IMG/VR virus record: IMGVR_UViG_3300042341_001202
Coordinates: 1-64,000 of that record
Reading direction: 5' to 3' (one strand)
DNA from: a virus
DNA: 64,000 bases
The translations under genes were made by a program, and so were the position numbers. Below, in pieces: positions 26,701 to 32,998 of the stretch. The notes beneath the pieces were generated by a model. The model made no database searches, was not told the DNA's origin, and saw only the letters and a program-made list of their open reading frames with translations. Position 1 is the stretch's first letter. The number at the start of each line of letters is the position of its first letter.

Positions 26701-26842
26701 AGGACTGACGATGGTCCTCCCTCAAGGGTTCGAGTACATGGTTGGGTTAGCGTCCAACTTGCAGCAATGTGCGAAATCACAGCGTCCTCTGGAGCTGGGT
26801 GTAATGCCCAGATAGGCAGCCGGTTAAGCCGAACAAGCCGGT
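26701..26842 (+). ncRNA. Structured RNA, copy A of a tandem pair
   Basis: Shares with copy B (26976-27120): AGGACT...ATGGTCCTCC hairpin, a hairpin after ACATG, CAATGT-x-x-GAAAT, a TGTAA-loop hairpin, and CAGCCGGTTAAG...AAGCCGG. The TGTAA hairpin stems differ between copies (CTGGG/CCCAG here, CTACG/CGTAG in B), which is compensatory change. No ORF. Not a tRNA; family not recognised. Confidence 0.6.
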
Positions 26843-26975
26843 ATATCATACGCAGACACGGCGCTGCATGGTTGCTACAAGGAACATTTTGAGAGAATGG
26901 TGTGTAGGGATAGACAAGCGCGACGCCCAGGGTTGGCCAACTTATGAGACGTGAACCGTTTCCGCACCAGCAAAT
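26843..26975. other. Spacer between the two ncRNA copies
   Basis: No gene found. Contains GTTGGCCAAC (perfect palindrome), a GAGACG/CGTTTC hairpin, and ends CGCACCA, so a degenerate tRNA is possible but could not be folded convincingly. Confidence 0.3.
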
Positions 26976-27120
26976 AGGACTGCCCATGGTCCTCCTGAAA
27001 AGGTTTGAGAACATGCCTGGAGTTTATCGCCTAGGTAGTAACAATGTTTGAAATTTACAGAGGTCTCTGGTGCTACGTGTAACTCGTAGATAGTCAGCCG
27101 GTTAAGACGAAAAGCCGGAG
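26976..27120 (+). ncRNA. Structured RNA, copy B of a tandem pair
   Basis: Same order of conserved blocks as copy A, with covarying hairpins. It is followed by about 70 bases that share only GAGACGTG with the region after A, then the late promoter at 27190. Confidence 0.6.
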
Positions 27121-27189
27121 TATTTGTTGTTACCTACTCTTTACTGGGGTGTCATTCAAGTCTAGAGACGTGTGCAGCCAGCGTCAAAC

Positions 27190-27197
27190 TATAAATA
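27190..27197 (+). promoter_or_regulatory. Late promoter TATAAATA
   Basis: Perfect late box 5 bases before ATG 27203, implying a leaderless late mRNA. Confidence 0.65.
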
Positions 27198-27202
27198 TCC
27201 TT

Positions 27203-27565
27203 ATGTTGATATTTGAAGTTTTGGCGCCAGCGAACACAAGACTGGAATTGGGAAAACAACTACAAAGTATTTTAGATGCTGTGCGTGGTCCAGAAAACAG
27301 CCGGGTCAAGTTAACCAAACATCTTCTAGATAAAATGTTACAATACAATATTCGTGCCAGTAATGTTGCAGCTATGGTAAAAAAAGCTTTTCGATTCCAC
27401 AATCGCCCGTTGGCTGAACTGGGAACAAACAACAGAATCATATTGCGGAAAACAGATAAAACTGGCTTGGTGGTAGTCAAAAACACACACGGTGATTATG
27501 TGCTGGCTACTATTGACCCCAATTTGTATAACGTTAAAAATCCCAGTCCAGAACTGCGTGTGTAG
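27203..27565 (+). CDS. Hypothetical late protein with packaged-protein-like start (120 aa)
   Basis: MLIFEVLAPANTRLELG, then a helical, basic domain and a C-terminal strand pair (G-L-V-V-V-K-N-T-H-G-D-Y-V-L-A-T-I-D). The M-x-x-x-E-[LV]-L start plus adjacent late box resemble capsid-packaged proteins in this window. No domain recognised. Confidence 0.6.
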   Translation: MLIFEVLAPANTRLELGKQLQSILDAVRGPENSRVKLTKHLLDKMLQYNIRASNVAAMVKKAFRFHNRPLAELGTNNRIILRKTDKTGLVVVKNTHGDYVLATIDPNLYNVKNPSPELRV

Positions 27566-27593
27566 TTGACAGTTTCCTTCTCTCATATATAAT
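27566..27593 (+). promoter_or_regulatory. Promoter of the small lipoprotein gene
   Basis: TTGACA, 16 bases, TATAAT, immediately after the previous stop codon. Confidence 0.8.
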
Positions 27594-27600
27594 TGAAAAT

Positions 27601-27766
27601 AGATAGATATTTGGCCTGCTTTATATGCAGTCCTACAGCAGGTATTGAGTGCTCTGCCCAAAAGCGTTGCACCGTACACAAATTCAAATGAATTTGTGGG
27701 TTTTGGGCAGGAAGGGGAGTGTGCAACCTCCCTGAGAGATTTTTGTTTGAGTGGAAGGAACTCAAA
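27601..27766 (+). promoter_or_regulatory. Long structured 5' leader with predicted pseudoknot
   Basis: CTGCCCAAAA (27654-27663) pairs with TTTTGGGCAG (27701-27710), enclosing ACAAATTC/GAATTTGT. GTTGCAC in the bulge pairs perfectly with GTGCAAC at about 27720-27726, forming a pseudoknot. TTGAGT/ACTCAA then encloses the AAGGA ribosome site. Could be a riboswitch or protein-binding leader. Confidence 0.55.
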
Positions 27767-27961
27767 ATGACACGACTGTTACCAATTGTTGCTTTGTTGG
27801 GCCTATTGATTGGCTGTGCACCCGCACCCTACTATTCCGATCACCGATCTGGCTACAGCACATACCCGCGACACTATGGTCCTCCAACACCAGTGTGTCA
27901 TTACACTAGCTATTATGACAGATATCAGCGTCGCCACGTCACTGTCCGACGCTGTCACTAG
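27767..27961 (+). CDS. Small lipoprotein (64 aa)
   Basis: MTRLLPIVALLGLLIGCAP: signal peptide with lipobox L-I-G-C. The mature 45 residues are rich in Tyr, His and Arg (Y-Y-S-D-H-R-S-G-Y, R-R-H-V-T-V-R-R-C-H) with two further cysteines. The promoter and a 170-base structured leader imply controlled expression. Might act in superinfection exclusion at the membrane, but this is only a suggestion from type. Confidence 0.7.
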   Translation: MTRLLPIVALLGLLIGCAPAPYYSDHRSGYSTYPRHYGPPTPVCHYTSYYDRYQRRHVTVRRCH

Positions 27962-28064
27962 ATTTAGGGCCATGTTGGACACCCCACTGGAAAACCCACA
28001 GTGGACGATGACGGGGTCTGGGATCATCTCCCAGGTGGTCCACTAAGTTTTCATTTACGAGTTA

Positions 28065-28136
28065 CTGGGTGTAGCTCAGAAGCAGAGCGCTGGTTTTGGG
28101 AACCAGAGGCCAGGATTGCGAAATTCCTCACCCGGA
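28065..28136 (+). tRNA. tRNA-Pro (TGG), non-canonical T-loop
   Basis: Acceptor CTGGGTG/CACCCGG, anticodon loop TTTGGGA, T-arm AGGAT/TTCCT with loop TGCGAAA (G55), CCA encoded. Confidence 0.85.
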
Positions 28137-28151
28137 CCACTTTTTACCTAT

Positions 28152-28240
28152 GAGCAGCTTCCCCCACACCGGTCTGTAAAACCGACGCCTTTCAAAACAG
28201 TGGGGAATTGAGGCGAGGGGAGAGTTACCCTGGTTGCTCA
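28152..28240 (+). tRNA. tRNA-Tyr (GTA), atypical D region and variable arm
   Basis: Acceptor GAGCAGC/GTTGCTC, anticodon stem CGGT/ACCG with loop CTGTAAA, long variable arm (GCC...TCAA/TTGA...GGC), T-arm loop AGAGTTA (G55). No normal D-stem; instead TTCCCCCAC after the acceptor is complementary to GTGGGGAA in the variable-arm loop. No encoded CCA. Confidence 0.6.
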
Positions 28241-28324
28241 AAACTCTAAATAGCCTTGTAGATAAGGTATCTACAAACATTTGAAAAATCAAAGGAAACC
28301 TAAAATGCCAAGTGGCAGTATACA

Positions 28325-28381
28325 GCCGTCAATTTAGGGTTCTCAAGTCTCCTAAGTTGACGGCAATAGTAGGAGACAGCT
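28325..28381 (+). promoter_or_regulatory. Switch-like leader of the iron permease gene
   Basis: GCCGTCAA (28325-28332) pairs with TTGACGGC (28357-28364), extended by TTAGG/CCTAA. GTCTCCT (28347-28353) in that hairpin is complementary to AGGAGAC (28371-28377), which contains the ribosome site. The two pairings share CCTAA bases, so they compete. A TAAATA box lies at 28247-28252, and another hairpin (GTAGATA/TATCTAC) lies between. Confidence 0.6.
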
Positions 28382-28699
28382 ATGCGTAAATTTATCAAGA
28401 ATAGGTTTGAGATTTTGGCTGAGTGGATCAGCGCCAATTTGGGTCACCCATATGCGTTTTTGAGCGCAGCAGGTTCAGTTGTATTATGGGCCTTGCTGGG
28501 GCCAGTGTTTGGATTCAGTGACACATGGCAGCTGGTAATCAATACCAGCACAACCATTGTTACGTTTTTGATGGTGTTCCTATTGCAGAACACTGGCAAT
28601 AGAGGCATCAAAGAAATGGACGAGCGTATCAAAAGTCTGGAGCGGCAAAACAATCAATTGCTGACGGAGATACGTGCAATGGTTCACACCAAAGTTTAA
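28382..28699 (+). CDS. Low-affinity iron permease family protein
   Basis: 105 residues. P-Y-A-F-L-S-A-A-G-S-V-V-L-W-A-L-L-G-P-V-F-G-F-S-D-T-W-Q-L-V-I-N-T-S-T-T-I follows the low-affinity iron permease family closely (family G-P-x-F-x-F-S-D-T-W-Q-L). Two membrane segments, then Q-N-T-G-N-R and a coiled-coil tail. Possibly affects host iron uptake; the family is poorly characterised. The leader can mask the ribosome site. tRNA-Ser starts at the very next base. Confidence 0.82.
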   Translation: MRKFIKNRFEILAEWISANLGHPYAFLSAAGSVVLWALLGPVFGFSDTWQLVINTSTTIVTFLMVFLLQNTGNRGIKEMDERIKSLERQNNQLLTEIRAMVHTKV

Positions 28700-28789
28700 G
28701 GAAGTGTGGCAGAGCGGCTCTAATGCACTGGTCTTGAAAACCAGCGAAGGCAGGAATGTCTTCCGTGGGTTCGAATCCCACCACTTCCG
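28700..28789 (+). tRNA. tRNA-Ser (TGA)
   Basis: Class II: acceptor GGAAGTG/CACTTCC, anticodon loop CTTGAAA, long variable arm, T-loop TTCGAAT, discriminator G. Abuts the preceding stop codon. Confidence 0.92.
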
Positions 28790-28793
28790 TTCG

Positions 28794-28823
28794 TTGACAC
28801 AGCCTAGTGGACGCCCATATAAT
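28794..28823 (+). promoter_or_regulatory. Promoter
   Basis: TTGACA, 18 bases, TATAAT, ahead of the small gene at 28829. Confidence 0.65.
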
Positions 28824-28828
28824 TGAGA

Positions 28829-29083
28829 ATGAATATCACTTCTACTAGAGTGGCTCCCACAAGTGAGGAAATCACTGCTGCAAGAAAATGGGTTCGAAAA
28901 CAGTTTCCCTATGCACTTGCGCCATCGTATAGTCCAGGACAAGGCCATTTGATGTTCAGGTTCATGGAAGAAACTTTTGGTCCTTGTGACGTCTGCTGGA
29001 CCTATCTTGAGCCAGAAGTGTTGTTTAAAACAGAAGAAGATCGAGCAGCATTTTTACTCAGCTGGGGAAAATGGGACGAATAG
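28829..29083 (+). CDS. Small protein of the F-x-L-x-W family (84 aa)
   Basis: Ends V-L-F-K-T-E-E-D-R-A-A-F-L-L-S-W, matching the C-terminal signature (strand, acidic turn, F-x-L-x-W) of five minus-strand genes at 48022-50047. N-terminal half contains W-V-R-K-Q-F-P. Function unknown. Start ATG 28829 is 5 bases after the -10, nearly leaderless. Confidence 0.6.
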   Translation: MNITSTRVAPTSEEITAARKWVRKQFPYALAPSYSPGQGHLMFRFMEETFGPCDVCWTYLEPEVLFKTEEDRAAFLLSWGKWDE

Positions 29084-29135
29084 CCTGCATGGATCATTTG
29101 CAGCTAGCAAGATGCTGCTATATACTATGTACTGT

Positions 29136-29295
29136 GCCGGATTAGCTCATTTGGTAGAGCAATTGATTTTTCCGTGGCGGGATAATGCCACCAACTGGTG
29201 AATAAATTTACCAGTTGTTTGTGGGCAACACTGGCCTAAAGCCAGTACGCCAAATGGTAATCAATAGGTGGTCAGTTCGAAACTGACATCCGGCA
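29136..29295 (+). tRNA. tRNA-Thr with 87-base insertion in the anticodon loop
   Basis: Canonical outside the loop: acceptor GCCGGAT/ATCCGGC, D-stem GCTC/GAGC, anticodon stem ATTGA/TCAAT, variable 5, T-loop TTCGAAA, CCA encoded. The loop spans 29167-29260 (94 bases). Removing 87 bases leaves TTTGTAA (TGT) or TTGGTAA (GGT); both mean Thr. The insertion holds hairpins GTGGC/GCCAC, AACTGGT/ACCAGTT and ACTGGC/GCCAGT. Confidence 0.75.
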
Positions 29296-29317
29296 CCATA
29301 ATTGAAAGGCAGCAACA

Positions 29318-29899
29318 ATGCAACAGCTTCAAACCTACAGCAATCTCATTTGGAGTTTTGATGGGGCTATGAGCGACAGTCTTTGCAGTCTGTTACAGGA
29401 CCACATGAGCCTTTTAAAATTCAGTAATCAACCCAGTATTGATGGTCGCATGCCTTGGGAAGACCAAGACGACTTGCCTTATAACCAAATACAAGACATC
29501 ACAGTCAAACGTGCTATAGAGGCGTATCGCTTCACCTGTAGTCAGTTGGTATATCAAGTCACAAGGCAATTTGCCTACCCCAACTACACTGACTTAGTGC
29601 TGTGGCGGCCTGGACGACAAATGCATGAACACAAAGACAATGGTTACACTGACGACAGCAATCTCCGTCCTCGAGTTTGGTCATCTGTTACCTATCTCAA
29701 CGACGACTATCAAGGCGGAGTGACGTTTATAAAAAATGAACGTGGTGAATACTATAGCTCAGCACCTCGTAAGGGGCGGATAGTGATTTTTGCCAGTGAT
29801 GACCGTTGCACGCATGGTGTCACACCTGTTGAGGGTGGGAACAGATTTACGTTAAGTATTTGGTTCGCAACTGATCCCTACGCTCTTGAGCGCACTTGA
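29318..29899 (+). CDS. 2-oxoglutarate/Fe(II) dioxygenase, prolyl-4-hydroxylase-like
   Basis: 193 residues. Iron ligands His105 and Asp107 (H-E-H-K-D), distal His166 (C-T-H-G-V-T-P-V) and the 2-oxoglutarate Arg176 (N-R-F-T-L-S-I-W-F) are present in the P4H order, in a double-stranded beta-helix context (Y-L-N-D-D-Y-Q-G-G-V-T-F). Since this phage encodes three collagen-like fibres, hydroxylation of fibre proline is an attractive substrate guess. Cyanophages also carry related enzymes. Confidence 0.85.
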   Translation: MQQLQTYSNLIWSFDGAMSDSLCSLLQDHMSLLKFSNQPSIDGRMPWEDQDDLPYNQIQDITVKRAIEAYRFTCSQLVYQVTRQFAYPNYTDLVLWRPGRQMHEHKDNGYTDDSNLRPRVWSSVTYLNDDYQGGVTFIKNERGEYYSSAPRKGRIVIFASDDRCTHGVTPVEGGNRFTLSIWFATDPYALERT

Positions 29900-29908
29900 C
29901 TTCAACTC

Positions 29909-30259
29909 ATGCCACTACGAGACGAGGACAAGAAGCTGTGGCAACAGGTGATGCAAGGGGTTAAGCCATTAACCACTGCAACTCAAGTCCCCTTGCCTCA
30001 GTCTCTCCCAAAAACAAGTTCGTCATACCATAATCCCCTTCACACTTGGGATTTACATGGCATGACCTTGAGCGAAGCCTATCAAAGAACTATTGAACAA
30101 GTGTCAAACAAACATTTTCCCAGTCTAACCTTCATCACTGGCAAAAGTGGATTGATGCAACAGGAATTTTCACATTGGTTGGAGAAGAATCCAGCTGTGC
30201 AGCGTGTGGAAAGTTTGCCAGGTGGTGGGGCCTTCCGGGTGTATCTCAAGAAAAAATAA
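29909..30259 (+). CDS. Smr-domain protein
   Basis: 116 residues. L-D-L-H-G-M-T-type motif (W-D-L-H-G-M-T-L-S-E-A-Y), F-I-T-G-K-S-G and the closing G-G-G-A-F-R-V-Y-L match the Smr (MutS2 C-terminal) nuclease fold, which nicks DNA or cleaves RNA. Basic and proline-rich N-terminus. Ten bases after the dioxygenase stop; tRNA-Gly starts directly at its end. Confidence 0.82.
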   Translation: MPLRDEDKKLWQQVMQGVKPLTTATQVPLPQSLPKTSSSYHNPLHTWDLHGMTLSEAYQRTIEQVSNKHFPSLTFITGKSGLMQQEFSHWLEKNPAVQRVESLPGGGAFRVYLKKK

Positions 30260-30330
30260 GCAGGTATGGTGTAATAGGAACTCAGTGCGTTGCCAACGCA
30301 CAGTCGCCGGAGCGTTACCGGCTACCTGCT
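30260..30330 (+). tRNA. tRNA-Gly (GCC), non-canonical T-loop
   Basis: Acceptor GCAGGTA/TACCTGC, anticodon stem GTGCG/CGCAC with loop TTGCCAA, T-stem GCCGG/CCGGC with loop AGCGTTA (G55), discriminator T, CCA encoded. Confidence 0.87.
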
Positions 30331-30381
30331 CCAAACTTCCTTCTGTAAATATCCCAAACTGTTTACAGAAAGGACAAAAAA

Positions 30382-30774
30382 ATGGAAATAGTTGTAACGC
30401 GTCAACCCTCAGCCAATGGCTGCACAATTGGCACCATGAACATTGACGGAGCATTTGAATGCTACACTCTAGAGGATGTGGTTCGTCCCAACGGAGAAAA
30501 AGTCTATGGCCAAACTGCTATCCCTGAGGGTCGCTATCAAATCAAGCTGACCATGAGCAACAGATTCAAGATTGTGTTGCCACTGTTGGAAAACGTACCA
30601 AACTTTGAGGGTGTGAGAATACATCCAGGCAACACAGCAGCTGACACTGATGGATGCATATTGGTGGGTCAAACCAAAACTAGCAACAGCATTGGATCAA
30701 GCCGAGTGGCTTTTGACAAGTTGTTTTCACGATTGCAGGCCCACAAGGGAGAAATTTGGCTCACTGTAAAATAA
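30382..30774 (+). CDS. DUF5675-like protein (130 aa)
   Basis: F-E-C-Y-T-L-E-D-V-V-R, I-P-E-G-R-Y-Q-I-K-L-T and I-H-P-G-N-T-A-A-D-T-D-G-C-I-L-V-G follow the DUF5675 phage family, which has a conserved His and a D-G-C motif like a small transpeptidase-type fold. Late box TAAATA at 30346-30351 and AAAGGA ribosome site. Probably late; role unknown. Confidence 0.72.
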   Translation: MEIVVTRQPSANGCTIGTMNIDGAFECYTLEDVVRPNGEKVYGQTAIPEGRYQIKLTMSNRFKIVLPLLENVPNFEGVRIHPGNTAADTDGCILVGQTKTSNSIGSSRVAFDKLFSRLQAHKGEIWLTVK

Positions 30775-30787
30775 GTTGGTTGCACGA

Positions 30788-30832
30788 CTCCTTTTGTTTG
30801 TTTAGACTTCAACTCTGAACTTACAAAAGGAG
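30788..30832 (+). promoter_or_regulatory. Ribosome-site-masking hairpin
   Basis: CTCCTTTTGT pairs perfectly with ACAAAAGGAG, which contains the ribosome site of the queuosine-precursor transporter gene. A preQ1-responsive leader would be expected for this gene type, but the known preQ1 motifs are not recognisable. Confidence 0.55.
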
Positions 30833-30839
30833 AAGTTTT

Positions 30840-31466
30840 TTGTTCAATTTACAAGCTATTGATCGAAGTTTGTTGTGGAAGCTGGTGTGTTTCCACACAT
30901 TTGTAATTGCTCTCAGCAATTATCTAGTGACAATCAAATTTTCAATGTTTGGATTGCCGCTAACCTGGGCTGCATTTACTTTCCCACTTATTGTGGTGGC
31001 AACTGACTTAACTGTGCGGTTGGTTAACAAAGAAAATGCACGAGCTATTGTTAGTGCAGCTTTTGTGCCAGCAATTATTGCCAGCATTGCTGTTGTGTAT
31101 CTCAGCGGTGCTCCCTCAAGTGTGGCTTGGCGTATTGGCCTTGCATCTGGTGTTGCTTACCTCTTCAGTAACCTTATGGACGTGTTTGTGTTTCAAAAGG
31201 TGAGAGAGCGACTTCAAATGTGGTTTTGGGCACCTGCCATCTCAGCTGTGTTTGCCAACATTGTAGACACCTTTGTGTTCTTTGCTGTAGCCTTTTACAA
31301 CAGTGCTAACGCCTATATGGCAGCCAACTGGCACATTCTTGCATTGAATCAAACTGGAGCCAAGGTGCTGGTATCAGCAGCAGTGATTCTGCCCATTTAT
31401 GGTGTGCTGTTGGCTTGGTTGCAAACCCGAGTTGAACGAGACATTATGGGGCCAACAGGCTCATAA
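30840..31466 (+). CDS. Queuosine precursor transporter (VUT/YhhQ family)
   Basis: 208 residues from TTG 30840 (AAGGAG 8 bases upstream). Six membrane helices; T-F-P-L-I-V-V-A-T-D-L-T-V-R and Y-L-F-S-N-L-M-D-V-F-V-F-Q-K match the YhhQ family that imports 7-deazaguanine precursors. Could feed queuosine for the phage tRNAs with G34 (His, Tyr, Asn are present) or DNA base modification; no other deazaguanine gene is visible here. Confidence 0.85.
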   Translation: MFNLQAIDRSLLWKLVCFHTFVIALSNYLVTIKFSMFGLPLTWAAFTFPLIVVATDLTVRLVNKENARAIVSAAFVPAIIASIAVVYLSGAPSSVAWRIGLASGVAYLFSNLMDVFVFQKVRERLQMWFWAPAISAVFANIVDTFVFFAVAFYNSANAYMAANWHILALNQTGAKVLVSAAVILPIYGVLLAWLQTRVERDIMGPTGS

Positions 31467-31474
31467 AAGGTTTT

Positions 31475-31548
31475 CGTCCTGTAGCTCAACTGAATAGAGC
31501 ATTTGAATCCTAGTCAAAAGGTTGCGAGTTTGAATCTCGCCAGGACGT
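31475..31548 (+). tRNA. tRNA-Arg (CCT)
   Basis: Acceptor CGTCCTG/CAGGACG, anticodon loop ATCCTAG, T-loop TTTGAAT, discriminator T. The next promoter begins at the discriminator base. Confidence 0.87.
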
Positions 31549-31575
31549 TGACACAAACGGAAACTGTGTAATAAT
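31548..31575 (+). promoter_or_regulatory. Promoter overlapping the tRNA-Arg end
   Basis: TTGACA, 16 bases, AATAAT. Its first T is the tRNA-Arg discriminator position. Confidence 0.6.
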
Positions 31576-31828
31576 AGTATAGATATCCATTGCAGGAAGG
31601 AATTTAAATACCTTTGATGCACAGACGCCAGTAACCTGCGTTTGTGAGGGCAAGCTGGGATTTTGAGCTTGTCCTGTGAGAGTGATCAAATTGTTCTCTC
31701 TCCAAAATCAAAATCGAGATTGACAAAAATGTCAACTTCGTATTTTGGCGTGAAAGTCTTGTGCTTTCATGCAAAAGTTGTCTCTGTCATTTTGACTGCG
31801 GCAATCCAAGAAAAGAAGGAGCATTGCT
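31576..31828 (+). other. Structured leader of the SleB-type hydrolase gene
   Basis: About 250 bases without a convincing gene. Hairpins: GGGCAAGCT/AGCTTGTCC, TTGACA/TGTCAA with an AAAA loop, and CGC/GCG at the start. A short frame from 31728 (MSTSYFGVKVLC) overlaps the hydrolase start and is probably not a gene. Confidence 0.4.
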
Positions 31829-32377
31829 TTGAAAACTATCTTATGGCTAGCCTTTGCAGGGCTGCTGTTGATCATCAAGCCAGTAACCGCACAAACATAC
31901 GGTTTCAACAGTTATACAGCACAACTTACAAGTGTTCAGCCTTTGACAGCTGATCCCAATAGTGTCAAGGAAATCATTTGCATGAGCCTCAACATTTACC
32001 ATGAGGCCCGGGGCACAAGCCTTGCCAATCAAATTGGCGTTGCACATGTAACCAGAAACCGGCACAAACAAAAGAAAATGAGCATTTGTGACGTAGTGTT
32101 TGAAAGAAAAGGGGCGTCAGCTCAATTTTCCTGGAGCAACAAACCAGGTGCCAAACAAAAGCGTCTTGAGATTGAAAGTTGGGACCGGGCACAAGAAATT
32201 GCCTACAGCGTTCTCTACACCAAAACTCACGACATCACAAAAGGTGCAACGTATTTTCACGAAAAAACCATACGTCCTGTTTGGGCTTCACGAGCTCGGG
32301 AAAAAACAGCCATTGGTGCACATGTTTTTATTCGACTGGAAGAAGTTGCTGAGGCTCGGCCAGTAACGTTGCCGTAA
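31829..32377 (+). CDS. SleB-type cell-wall hydrolase (endolysin candidate)
   Basis: 182 residues from TTG 31829 (AAGGAG 7 bases upstream). N-terminal signal peptide (L-W-L-A-F-A-G-L-L-L-I-I...V-T-A-Q). Then I-Y-H-E-A-R-G, Q-I-G-V-A-H-V-T-R-N-R, I-C-D-V-V-F and A-Q-F-S-W, the conserved blocks of the SleB/CwlJ hydrolase_2 family with catalytic Glu in H-E-A-R-G. It cleaves peptidoglycan. The signal peptide suggests Sec export, so it may act from the periplasm as a signal-arrest or exported endolysin. Confidence 0.88.
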   Translation: MKTILWLAFAGLLLIIKPVTAQTYGFNSYTAQLTSVQPLTADPNSVKEIICMSLNIYHEARGTSLANQIGVAHVTRNRHKQKKMSICDVVFERKGASAQFSWSNKPGAKQKRLEIESWDRAQEIAYSVLYTKTHDITKGATYFHEKTIRPVWASRAREKTAIGAHVFIRLEEVAEARPVTLP

Positions 32378-32392
32378 GCAACGCTACTGGTC

Positions 32393-32998
32393 TTACCATC
32401 TTGCATTATCCTCAAATCCAGCATCTTCTAGTTCTTTTTGACAATCAAACATGGCACGTTTGCCTTGTCCTGCGTATTTGTTCAAGATTGTTTCAACAGT
32501 CGTGTGATTCATTGCTGACCGCAACGAGATACTTTTGGCTGCCAAACAACGGAGCAGTGGAAGAGTAGGCGTGTAAGGTATAGCCAAGTAATTGAGCTCT
32601 GAAGGCATACCTTGGAGTGAGGTTAATGGGTTGAGGTGACAACTAAAAAGATCACCAACACTGCTGGGAGCACCTTCCAGTGAAGTCAGTTGGTTGTTGA
32701 AGCATACGAAACTTCCAACCACATTCTTGGGTGCAGCTTTAAGTGAAATAAGTTGGTTACTTGAGCCTAAGAAACTTCCACCAACACTCTCTGGCGCCCC
32801 GTCCAGTGTGGTTAGTTGGTTGTAATCGCACTGGAAGTGTCCAAGAACACTCTTGAAACGCACAGGGAACTGGGGTAATTGTCTTTTAAGTATAACATTA
32901 CCCTGGCAAGTGATCAACCCCTCAGGATCTATTGTGACTTGGCCTGTTGTTTTGAAATTAGCTTTCAACAAAGCCATTACTTCTTTTTTGTCTACCAT
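32393..32998 (-). CDS. LRR-family paralog (201 aa), last of operon
   Basis: MVDKKEVMALLKANFKTTG head, a G-x-I-x-C-x-G-x-V strand, six LRR-like units (S-L-E-G-A-P-S-S-V-G-D-L-F-S-C-x-x-N-P-L-T), tail Q-G-K-R-A-M-F-D-C-Q-K-E-L-E-D-A-G-F ending in NARW. Closest in its head to the partial paralog at 1-125. Converges with the SleB gene. Confidence 0.88.
   Translation of the reverse strand: MVDKKEVMALLKANFKTTGQVTIDPEGLITCQGNVILKRQLPQFPVRFKSVLGHFQCDYNQLTTLDGAPESVGGSFLGSSNQLISLKAAPKNVVGSFVCFNNQLTSLEGAPSSVGDLFSCHLNPLTSLQGMPSELNYLAIPYTPTLPLLRCLAAKSISLRSAMNHTTVETILNKYAGQGKRAMFDCQKELEDAGFEDNARW

Noticed and set aside
26701-27120. GOLLD, ROOL or other named giant phage RNA
   Set aside because: Much shorter than those classes and no conserved motif recognised; left unnamed.
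29136-29295. Group I intron in tRNA-Thr
   Set aside because: Only 87 bases and no recognisable P, Q, R and S core elements.
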